Shown in pieces: positions 6,838-13,577 of a stretch of DNA of 64,000 bases; position 1 is the first letter of the stretch, and every line of letters begins with the position of its first letter. The DNA comes from Sphingomonas ginsenosidimutans (GTDB lineage: Bacteria > Pseudomonadota > Alphaproteobacteria > Sphingomonadales > Sphingomonadaceae): positions 1 to 64,000 of the forward strand of contig NZ_NWVD01000010.1 of NCBI RefSeq assembly GCF_002374835.1. The letters run 5' to 3'. The notes below the pieces were generated by a model, which ran no database searches, had not been told where the DNA came from, and saw only the letters and a list, made by a program, of their open reading frames with translations. The translations under genes were made by a program, and so were the position numbers.

Positions 6838-7487
6838 CCGCCGCCGACGATCCCGGCCCCGACGGGGGCCGGGGCGTGGCGGCGCGCATTGTCTTTGACC
6901 CGAGCGTCGCCACGGTGAGCGAGGAGGAGTTTAACGAGCTGGTCGCGATCATGCGCGATGGCCCAAATGCGAAGCCGCTGACCCCCGAAGCGCAATGGCG
7001 GCGCGACTATCACAAGGCGATGTTCCACCGCCGCCTTGTCGGCGTACAACCCGACCTGTTCGGCGGGAAGCCGGTAACGCATATGTACAAGGCCGCCCCC
7101 GGGCCAGTCAGCGACTGGAAACCGGAACCGGTCGAGGAGAAGCTGTCCCGGATCGCGCGCGATCCCCAAGCGACGTTCGGCATCGGCCGACCGGCTCTTT
7201 CGCCGGAGGAACTGGCCGTCGTCATCGACGGCGCAGCCAATTGGCTGCGGATCGCGCAGCGGGTCCGGATTGCGGGCGCTTTCGCATCCTATGACGGGCG
7301 CGCGGAACGCCGCATCGGTCGGAAAGGCGTGATCTGGCGCTTGTGCAGCCCGGTGTTTGCAGGCCACACCTATGTTTATCTCGATCCGACCGGCGCCGAG
7401 CGGGTAGAGAAGATCGTGATGGTGGAGCTGCGCGACGTCGAGCCGATCGATGATGCGCTGTTGGTCCCCGTCCCCTTCCACGCTTGA
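6834..7487 (+). CDS. conserved plasmid protein downstream of ardC, unknown
   Basis: Two hundred and seventeen residues starting at GTG 6834, which overlaps the ardC stop (GTGA), so the two are translationally coupled. It is soluble, with no signal peptide or membrane segment. Recognisable pieces are an acidic start (FDPSVATVSEEEFNELVAIM) and a C-terminal strand-rich part (GHTYVYLDPTGAERVEKIVMVEL). No known domain was identified. Co-expression with ardC suggests a role in establishment of incoming plasmid DNA; that is inference from position only. Confidence 0.7.
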   Translation: MTAADDPGPDGGRGVAARIVFDPSVATVSEEEFNELVAIMRDGPNAKPLTPEAQWRRDYHKAMFHRRLVGVQPDLFGGKPVTHMYKAAPGPVSDWKPEPVEEKLSRIARDPQATFGIGRPALSPEELAVVIDGAANWLRIAQRVRIAGAFASYDGRAERRIGRKGVIWRLCSPVFAGHTYVYLDPTGAERVEKIVMVELRDVEPIDDALLVPVPFHA

Positions 7488-7507
7488 AGGAGCAGAAGCG
7501 AATAGTC

Positions 7508-7825
7508 ATGAGCCCACCCCAACGCCGCCCCGCAATCCGGGCTGTCAGCTTCGAGGACGTTGGCGAGGCCATTGCCCGCCTGATCGTCGTCGCCGGGTCC
7601 GATACCGGCCAAGCCTCGCGTGCGGCCGACTTCCTGTTGGCATGGTGGGACGGCAGTGCATGGGGCCATTTTCCGGTCCTTCACCTCTGCAATTGCGATC
7701 CCGGCATCTCGGAAGACATGCTCATCGTCATGGCGCATCTGGCGGCCGAGCCGTCCGTCTATCCCGATGCTTGGGGCTACCGCGACGCGATGGCGGCGCT
7801 GGTCGAGCAGTGGCGGCCCGCATGA
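7508..7825 (+). CDS. DUF7673 family protein
   Basis: One hundred and five residues with the pattern SDTGQASRAADFLLAWWDG and an H-LCNCDPGISEDML segment, which I recognise as the DUF7673 type found next to ardC on sphingomonad and rhizobial plasmids. It is soluble and small. The start is taken as ATG 7508; an in-frame TTG at 7484 overlaps the preceding stop and follows no better signal, so the start is uncertain. The stop overlaps the next ATG (ATGA, 7822-7825). Biochemical function unknown. Confidence 0.72.
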   Translation: MSPPQRRPAIRAVSFEDVGEAIARLIVVAGSDTGQASRAADFLLAWWDGSAWGHFPVLHLCNCDPGISEDMLIVMAHLAAEPSVYPDAWGYRDAMAALVEQWRPA

Positions 7826-8019
7826 CCCCGCTGCGCACCGCCATCGACATCATGACGGGCTTGCCCATCGATCGCGATACACGCCGCGCGCGGCTACTCG
7901 CCGCGCGCCGCAAGCCGGTCGGAAGCATCCCCCGGCGCGGCATCCTGTCCGGCCATTGGGATCGTGGCAATGTCGTCGGCGCGTTCCGGGGAGGACGCGG
8001 CAGCTTTATCGCGGACTAG
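7822..8019 (+). CDS. small basic protein, last gene of the ardC unit
   Basis: Sixty-five residues, strongly basic (many Arg, a run RRARLLAARRKP near residue 26), ending GAFRGGRGSFIAD. The ATG overlaps the preceding stop. High arginine content would suit nucleic-acid binding, but no family was recognised. It is followed by 57 bp and then the convergent mntP stop. Real coding is supported by overlap and codon pattern; its role is unknown. Confidence 0.55.
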   Translation: MTPLRTAIDIMTGLPIDRDTRRARLLAARRKPVGSIPRRGILSGHWDRGNVVGAFRGGRGSFIAD

Positions 8020-8076
8020 CTGCGAAATCGCGCGCCGCTTCCCCGCCAAGCGAGCAAGCGGCGCGCTGGTTTGAGG

Positions 8077-8640
8077 TCAGGCGGTGAGGTGCTGGTAGAG
8101 GATCGTGCCGCCGATGAGGATGAGCGTCAGCCCGCCCAGCATCTCTGCATAGCGGCCGATATACCGTCCCGCGTGCTTGCCGAGCATGACGCCGATCGTG
8201 GCGACGACCGTGGTGATCCCGCCAATGATGAGGCACGCGGTCAGGATATTGACCTGCATGACCGCGAGACTGACACCCACCGCCGTTGCATCGATGCTGG
8301 TGGCGAGCGCGGTAACGACCAGTCGCCACACGCCGGTCTGAGCGCGCTGACCCGCGTCCACGTCGCTTTTCGTCGCTGCATGGATCATATGCCCGCCGAC
8401 GCCGAAAAGCAGGAAGAAGGCTATCCAATGATCGACTGCCGCGATCCAAGTGCTCAGCGCCAGGCCGATCGCCCAGCCAATCGCCGGCGTGATCGCCTCG
8501 AAGAAGCCGAACACGGCGCCGACACGTAAGGCATCGCGCCAACGATTGCGCTGATTGGTCGCACCCTTCCCCACCGCCGCAGCGAAGGCGTCGACCGACA
8601 AGCTGGCGCCAAGAGCGCCGAGCGTTAGCAAACCCGTCAT
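8077..8640 (-). CDS. mntP: MntP-family manganese efflux pump
   Basis: One hundred and eighty-seven residues, the usual MntP length, with six hydrophobic helices. It carries the two DUF204 signatures: SVDAFAAAVGKG in helix 1 and TSIDATAVGVSLA in helix 4, whose aspartates bind Mn2+. It exports Mn2+ across the inner membrane. I chose ATG 8640 because the upstream in-frame codons lie inside the riboswitch. A yybP-ykoY Mn riboswitch and a CsoR/RcnR-type G-tract operator precede it, so control by more than one metal is likely. Confidence 0.9.
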   Translation of the reverse strand: MTGLLTLGALGASLSVDAFAAAVGKGATNQRNRWRDALRVGAVFGFFEAITPAIGWAIGLALSTWIAAVDHWIAFFLLFGVGGHMIHAATKSDVDAGQRAQTGVWRLVVTALATSIDATAVGVSLAVMQVNILTACLIIGGITTVVATIGVMLGKHAGRYIGRYAEMLGGLTLILIGGTILYQHLTA

Positions 8641-8694
8641 TGATATACGTCCAAGGGCCGTCAACCGAACGACGCAATCCACCTCCGGCCACGA

Positions 8695-8815
8695 GAGAGG
8701 TAGCGCATCGTTGGTCTCGCCGGGCAGATCAAAATCTGCTGCCATCGCCACGAACCGGAAGGTTCAAGGATGTTGACGATGGCCCCGCAACAGCGGGTAG
8801 CTACTCCCCAAGAGT
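8695..8815 (-). ncRNA. yybP-ykoY-type Mn2+ riboswitch upstream of mntP
   Basis: Read on the minus strand, the leader carries the class's conserved pieces in order: GGGGAGTAGC (8801-8809 region), a CGTCAACATCC segment (about 8764-8775), then GGCGAGACC (8713-8721) closing the metal site. It is followed 70 bp later by mntP, the commonest target of this riboswitch. Mn2+ binding is expected to switch expression on. Edges are approximate. No covariance search was possible. Confidence 0.8.
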
Positions 8816-8824
8816 GAGACGCCC

Positions 8825-8844
8825 GTATCCCCTGGGGGGCATAT
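8825..8844. promoter_or_regulatory. G-tract operator upstream of mntP leader
   Basis: TATCCCCTGGGGGGCATA is nearly the same as the operator at 9213 in front of the RcnA-like gene. On the minus strand it falls between a TTGTAC box and GATACG, where the spacer of a mntP promoter would be. Binding by the adjacent CsoR/RcnR-family repressor is therefore plausible. Confidence 0.5.
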
Positions 8845-8883
8845 GTACAAGCCGAATCCGATCAACCCTGTCCGATTAGGCGA

Positions 8884-9153
8884 TCACCAGTATTTGGATA
8901 TCGCCCGGAACTGCTCCACCGCCACCTTTGTCCCCTCGCCCTCTTCGGCGTGAACCAAGCAGTGATCGATATGATCGTTGATGAGCGCGCGCTTGGCGCT
9001 GGCGATCGCGTTCTCCACCGCCTGAAGCTGCTGCGCGATATCGACGCACGGCCGTTGCTCTTCGATCATCCCGACGATGCTTTTCAGGTGCCCGGTCGCA
9101 CGGTTGAGCCGCTTGATGATCGCGGGATGATTGGAATGATCGTAATGGGCCAT
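8884..9153 (-). CDS. CsoR/RcnR-family metal-sensing repressor (DmeR-like)
   Basis: Eighty-nine residues, an all-helical DUF156 repressor. It keeps His3, Cys36, His61, His64 and Cys65 in HLKSIVGMIEEQRPC and NDHIDHC, so it has both the CsoR triad positions (Cys36, His61, Cys65) and the RcnR N-terminal histidine. It binds G-tract operators when metal-free and releases DNA on metal binding. It is divergent from the RcnA-like exporter across G-tract sites, which points to Ni/Co sensing; Cu(I) sensing cannot be excluded. Confidence 0.85.
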   Translation of the reverse strand: MAHYDHSNHPAIIKRLNRATGHLKSIVGMIEEQRPCVDIAQQLQAVENAIASAKRALINDHIDHCLVHAEEGEGTKVAVEQFRAISKYW

Positions 9154-9189
9154 GTCACCCTATAAGACAAACGGACGAACTTTGTCGAG

Positions 9190-9230
9190 CAACCCCCCGG
9201 GGGGATAGACTCTATCCCCATGGGGGGATA
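9190..9230. promoter_or_regulatory. tandem G-tract operators between repressor and RcnA-like exporter
   Basis: Two palindromic C/G runs: ACCCCCCGGGGGGAT (9192-9206) and TATCCCCATGGGGGGATA (9213-9230). AT-flanked G tracts are the known recognition form for RcnR/CsoR-family repressors. They lie in the divergent region between starts at 9153 (minus) and 9291 (plus), fitting autoregulation plus control of the exporter. Confidence 0.75.
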
Positions 9231-9290
9231 TGGACCTGCCCGAACTTCACGTCCGATCGGTCGCGACCGCCGGGCTTGCCGGGACGCACC

Positions 9291-10415
9291 ATGACCTCTT
9301 TCGCCGAACTCGTTCAACAGGGCAGCTCCAATCTCTGGCTGTTCATCCCGACCGCGCTGCTGCTCGGTGCGCTGCACGGGCTGGAGCCCGGCCATTCCAA
9401 GACCATGATGGCTGCGTTTATTATCGCAGTGCGTGGCACTGTTGGCCAAGCCGTCCTGCTCGGCCTGTGCGCGGCGCTTTCGCACACCGCGATCGTGTGG
9501 GGCATCGCGCTTGGCGGGCAATATCTCGGGCGCGGCATCAACACCGAAACGACCGAGCCTTACCTCCTGCTCGGCTCGGCCGTCATCGTTCTTGGCATCG
9601 GTCTATGGATGATTTGGCGCACGCGTGCCGATCAGAAGGCCGAAGCCGCGCACGATCACCACCACCATCACGGCGAGGACGAGATCCGCACGATCGACAC
9701 CGGCCACGGCATGATGCGTCTGGAGATTTTCGAGGATGGCGTGCCGCCGCGCTGGCGGGCGAGCTTTGCCAAGGGTGGCTGGAAAGCGGCGGATGTTATC
9801 CTCACAACGGATCGCGGCGAAGGCCGTTCGCAGACATTCCGCTTCGTCGATCGGGGCGATTACATCGAAAGCGTCGAGGAGATCCCGGAACCGCACGCCT
9901 TCAACGCGCGCGTCTCGCTGGGCCACGGCGGCCACAGCCATGACTACGACCTCACATTCGCCGAACACGGGCACGATCACGGCCACGGGCATGATGGACT
10001 GAAGGTCACGGGCGACGATGCCTACATGAACGCGCATGAGCGCGCCCACGCCGCCGATATCAGCCGCCGGTTCGCCGATCGTCAGGTAACGACCGGCCAG
10101 ATCGCGCTGTTCGGCCTGACGGGCGGGCTGATCCCCTGCCCCGCAGCCGTCACCGTCCTCCTGCTCTGCCTCCAGCTCAAGCGTCTCGCGCTCGGTGTCG
10201 TGCTGGTGAGCGCGTTCAGCGTCGGCCTTGCCGTGACGATGGTCAGCGCCGGCGTCATCGCATCGCTCAGCGTCACGCACATCCGCAAGCGCTGGTCAGG
10301 GTTCGGCGACTTCGCGCGCAAGGCGCCTTATGCGTCGGCGGGCCTGATGCTCGTGATCGCGGGCTACATGGCCTATTCCGGCTTGCAAGGCCTCAGTCGG
10401 ATCGGCGCGATCTGA
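9291..10415 (+). CDS. rcnA: NicO/RcnA-family nickel-cobalt exporter
   Basis: Three hundred and seventy-four residues. Helix 1 carries the family signature LHGLEPGHSKTMM. A long cytoplasmic or periplasmic loop holds two histidine clusters (HDHHHHHGED near 120 and HGHDHGHGHD near 230) that buffer metal. The C-terminal half has LTGGLIPCPAAVTVLL, the second signature. The loop is much longer than in E. coli RcnA, as in many alphaproteobacterial members. The start is ATG 9291; the earlier TTG is unlikely. Regulated by the divergent repressor. The stop overlaps the DUF1289 start. Confidence 0.9.
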   Translation: MTSFAELVQQGSSNLWLFIPTALLLGALHGLEPGHSKTMMAAFIIAVRGTVGQAVLLGLCAALSHTAIVWGIALGGQYLGRGINTETTEPYLLLGSAVIVLGIGLWMIWRTRADQKAEAAHDHHHHHGEDEIRTIDTGHGMMRLEIFEDGVPPRWRASFAKGGWKAADVILTTDRGEGRSQTFRFVDRGDYIESVEEIPEPHAFNARVSLGHGGHSHDYDLTFAEHGHDHGHGHDGLKVTGDDAYMNAHERAHAADISRRFADRQVTTGQIALFGLTGGLIPCPAAVTVLLLCLQLKRLALGVVLVSAFSVGLAVTMVSAGVIASLSVTHIRKRWSGFGDFARKAPYASAGLMLVIAGYMAYSGLQGLSRIGAI

Positions 10416-10606
10416 TGCGATCGCCTTGCGTCGATCTATGTGGTTTCGATGCCCGCACCGGATGGTGCCGGGGGTGTGGCCGCACGCGCGACGAGGTCCG
10501 GCGTTGGCGTAACCTGCGACCTGGTGATGCACGCCGCGTCATGAGCGACCTGCCACACCGCTTGGCAAAGCTGACCGACCGTTCCGCAAAGGGGGGCACG
10601 TCCTGA
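10415..10606 (+). CDS. DUF1289 family protein
   Basis: Sixty-three residues with the DUF1289 Cys pattern SPCVDLCGFDARTGWCRGCGRT, where four cysteines could bind a metal ion, followed by RWRNL. DUF1289 proteins are small, widespread in Proteobacteria, and of unknown function. The ATG overlaps the rcnA stop (TGATG), so it is translated with the exporter and may be a metal-related accessory, though the family is often found elsewhere. Confidence 0.85.
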   Translation: MRSPCVDLCGFDARTGWCRGCGRTRDEVRRWRNLRPGDARRVMSDLPHRLAKLTDRSAKGGTS

Positions 10607-10659
10607 TGTCGTGTCTCGCCGCCAAGGCGCTGGTATAATGTCGAGCAGGCTGAAATAGC

Positions 10660-11115
10660 GTGAACGCTCGAATTGACCGGCAAGTGATTTCCTTGCCCCG
10701 TTTTTTGCGTCGGCTTACGCTGCAAATGATGGCGGTGCAGCGTTCCTCTGTTGCGATCCTAGGAGTCGTGTTGGCGCTGGCCGCTGTCCTCGGGCTTGTC
10801 GCAGTATCGGGATGGCATAGCGCCATGGTTCACGATCACGGCCCGGTTCAAGTCGCCATGGTCGATACCCATTCTGATGACGATCACGACCATGCGGTTA
10901 TGATCGATCATGACGATCAGGCTCCGGCAAAGCAGGCCGACGGCGACGGGCCAGCTCACCTTCTTGCCCACGCCGCAGGCCACTGGGTTGCTTTCGATGG
11001 CGCGAGGGCTGCGCCGGTTGCGGCCATCGTCGCCGCTCGCGTGTGGTCGATATTAACTCCATCGCTCCCCAGCGGGATCGACCCATCTAAGCTTCTGCGT
11101 CCGCCTCGCGGTTGA
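10660..11115 (+). CDS. small exported His/Asp-rich protein upstream of czcCBA
   Basis: About 150 residues from GTG 10660 or 129 from ATG 10726; the second start, MMAVQRSS, gives a cleaner N-terminal membrane or signal segment (VAILGVVLALAAVLGLVAVSG). The middle is rich in His and Asp (HSDDDHDHAVMIDHDD), suitable for divalent-metal binding in the periplasm. It lies 52 bp upstream of czcC. A protein of similar type sits upstream of the second czc operon (33105). A periplasmic metal buffer or sensor is likely but unproven. Confidence 0.6.
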   Translation: MNARIDRQVISLPRFLRRLTLQMMAVQRSSVAILGVVLALAAVLGLVAVSGWHSAMVHDHGPVQVAMVDTHSDDDHDHAVMIDHDDQAPAKQADGDGPAHLLAHAAGHWVAFDGARAAPVAAIVAARVWSILTPSLPSGIDPSKLLRPPRG

Positions 11116-11166
11116 GTCTCGCCGACGCCGCGCGCGTCGACTGACTACCCTAGAGGATCATGCACT

Positions 11167-12426
11167 ATGAACGGCAGTTTTCGCCGGTCGCGCACCGTTG
11201 CGCTGACCGGCGCCTTTGCGGCGCTATCGCCCGTAGGTGCGGCGTGGTCGCAGACCGCACCCCCCTTTGCACAGCTTCTAAATCAGACGCGTGATGTGCC
11301 GCGCGTCCTGGCGCTAGAAGCAGACGTCGCCCGAGCACGCGGCTTGGCATTACAAGCGCGCGCCCGACCGAACCCCTCGATCAATGTCTATGCAGAGAAT
11401 TTCGTGGGCGACCACGATCGCAATGCGCGCAATCAACAACAGACGACTTTCCAGGTCGATCAGCCTGTCGAACTGGGCGGCAAGCGATCCGCTCGGATCG
11501 CCGCCGGTGAAGCCGGGATCGTTGCGGCAAAGGCGCGCGATCGTGACGGCCGTCTCGTCTTTGCGACTGAGCTGGCGCGCGCTTATGCTGGTGCCGAAAT
11601 CGCCGATCGTCGCATCACCATCGCCGAAGAAGAGGTTAAACAGGCGACCGATGTCTTGAGGGTTGCCCGCGCTTTGGTCGGCGCCGGCAAGGAAGCCCGT
11701 CTCCGGCAAGTGCAGGCCGAAACCGAACTGAACACGCTTCAGGCCGACCTCGAAAACGCGCGCGCTTTCAAGACGGTCGCGCTGGCACGTCTTTCGGCGC
11801 TCGCCGGTATGACCACCCCCTTCACCGGTCTTTCGGAGTCACTCCTCGATCGGCTCGATGCCAAGCCGGCTTTCGGTCCCATTGACGCGATGCAGGCGAC
11901 GACGGTGCGGGTCGCGGAAGCCGAACAAGACGCCGCTGCGCGGGCGGTGACGGTGCAACAGCGCCTCGCCATTCCGAACGTCACTGCGCAGCTTGGAGTG
12001 CGTCAACTCCGCGTCGCGAGCGGCCCTGCCCTAGTCGCCGGCATATCGGTCCCGCTCCCCTTCTTCGATCGCAACCAGGGCAACATCGCGGCGGCACGCG
12101 CTGAGCTGCAAGGAGCAGAAGCGCGCGCCGCCGCGGCCCGGCTCGAAGCCGAGGCCGGGACACGCGCCGGTCTAGCGCTGGTCGAGGCAGCCGACGCTCG
12201 TGCCGCTGCCGCGCAGCGGACTTTGACAACCGCCGAAGAAGGCTACCGCCTCGCCCGCATCGCTTACGAGGCAGGTAAAAGCCCGCTGATCGAACTGCTC
12301 GCCGCACGTCAAAATCTCGGAGTCGCCCGCGGCCTCATCCTCGATGCCGCCGCAGCGCGCCTCGACGCCCGCGCCAATCTCGCCCGTCTGCAGGGCCTCA
12401 CCATCACCGGAGAAGCGGTGCAATGA
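11167..12426 (+). CDS. czcC: CzcC-like outer-membrane channel of RND efflux
   Basis: Four hundred and nineteen residues, with an N-terminal signal peptide and the repeated helical-coil pattern of TolC-family outer-membrane factors (about 40-225 and 240-415). LQARARPNPSINVYAENF and the later SVPLPFFDRNQGNIAAAR are the two typical family blocks. It forms the outer-membrane exit duct for the CzcBA pump. The stop overlaps the czcB start (ATGA). A possible inverted duplication of the family pattern is normal. Confidence 0.88.
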   Translation: MNGSFRRSRTVALTGAFAALSPVGAAWSQTAPPFAQLLNQTRDVPRVLALEADVARARGLALQARARPNPSINVYAENFVGDHDRNARNQQQTTFQVDQPVELGGKRSARIAAGEAGIVAAKARDRDGRLVFATELARAYAGAEIADRRITIAEEEVKQATDVLRVARALVGAGKEARLRQVQAETELNTLQADLENARAFKTVALARLSALAGMTTPFTGLSESLLDRLDAKPAFGPIDAMQATTVRVAEAEQDAAARAVTVQQRLAIPNVTAQLGVRQLRVASGPALVAGISVPLPFFDRNQGNIAAARAELQGAEARAAAARLEAEAGTRAGLALVEAADARAAAAQRTLTTAEEGYRLARIAYEAGKSPLIELLAARQNLGVARGLILDAAAARLDARANLARLQGLTITGEAVQ

Positions 12427-13577
12427 CCGATAAAACTCGCCTCTACACCGGCGCCGCCATTGGCCTGGTCGCTGCCGCCGCGCTTGGATTCGGCGCTGCG
12501 CGCCTCACCCAATCGCCCGCCCCTGCCCCTGCTCCTACGGAGGCCGCAGCGCCAGCCAAGCCGTCGAACACGGTCGCGATGACGCAGCAGGCACTTTCGG
12601 CATCGCAGATCACTGTAGCCCCGGCGGCCTCCGGCGAGCTGGACGCCGCGATCCTTGCCTCCGCTACGGTCGAGGCGACGCCCGACGCCGAGGCGGTGCT
12701 GACCGCGCGCGCACCGGGCACGGTCAGCCGTATCATGGTCCGCATCGGCGATCTTGTGCGAGCCGGCCAGACGCTCGCTCTGGTCGAGAGCCGCGATGCT
12801 TCGCAGATCGCAGCCGATCGCTCGGCCGCGTCCGCGCGCGTCACTCTCGCCGCTCGCCAGCTCGAACGCGAACGCGGTTTGCTTGCCCAGGGCGTCACCC
12901 CCCGCGCTGACTATGAAGCCGCACAAGCCAATCTGGCGGTCGCCCAGGCCGATGCCCGGCGCGCTAGCGCCGCCGCAGGCGCTGCCCGCGTATCAGGTGA
13001 CGGCCGATCGGTTGCGGTCGTCAGCCCCGTCTCGGGGCGCGTCACCAATGCTGGTGCCAATCTCGGCCAGTTCGTCGCGGCTGAAACCGAGCTGTTCCGC
13101 GTCGCCGACCCGCGCCGGCTTCAGATCACGGCTAGCGTTCCCCCCGCCGATGCAGGCCGGGTCCGAGAAGGTGACAGGGTGGAGTTGACCACCACCGATG
13201 GCCGCAAGATCGAGGGCCGCGTACGTTCGTCGACCGGCGTCGTCGATCCGCAATCGCGGACCGCGACCGTCGTCATCACGCCGACCTCTGGCGGCAGCAC
13301 ACTCGCCCCGGGCCAGCTTGTGCAGGCTCGTATCCTCGCCAGCGGCGGGGCCGCCAAGAGTGGCGTGATGGTGCCGCAAGACGCGGTGCAGACGCTTGGC
13401 AGCGATACCGTAGTGTTCGTCCGCACCGGCCAAGGCTTCCGCGCACAGCCGGTTCAGGTCGGCAGCCGATCAGGCGGGATGGTGGCGATCACCGGCGGCC
13501 TCGCCGCCGGCACGCAGATCGCCACCACCAACGCTTTTCTCCTCAAAGCGGAGATCGAGAAGGAGTCGGCGGAATGA
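12423..13577 (+). CDS. czcB: CzcB-like periplasmic adaptor (MFP)
   Basis: Three hundred and eighty-four residues, with an N-terminal membrane anchor, a biotinyl-lipoyl-like half (ARAPGTVSRIMVRIGDLVRAGQ), a coiled-coil hairpin around 135-185, the second lipoyl half (VVSPVSGRVTNAGANLGQ) and a beta-barrel region. It joins the RND pump to the outer-membrane channel. The stop overlaps czcA (ATGA). No His-rich N-terminal extension is seen, unlike some CzcB proteins. Confidence 0.88.
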   Translation: MTDKTRLYTGAAIGLVAAAALGFGAARLTQSPAPAPAPTEAAAPAKPSNTVAMTQQALSASQITVAPAASGELDAAILASATVEATPDAEAVLTARAPGTVSRIMVRIGDLVRAGQTLALVESRDASQIAADRSAASARVTLAARQLERERGLLAQGVTPRADYEAAQANLAVAQADARRASAAAGAARVSGDGRSVAVVSPVSGRVTNAGANLGQFVAAETELFRVADPRRLQITASVPPADAGRVREGDRVELTTTDGRKIEGRVRSSTGVVDPQSRTATVVITPTSGGSTLAPGQLVQARILASGGAAKSGVMVPQDAVQTLGSDTVVFVRTGQGFRAQPVQVGSRSGGMVAITGGLAAGTQIATTNAFLLKAEIEKESAE

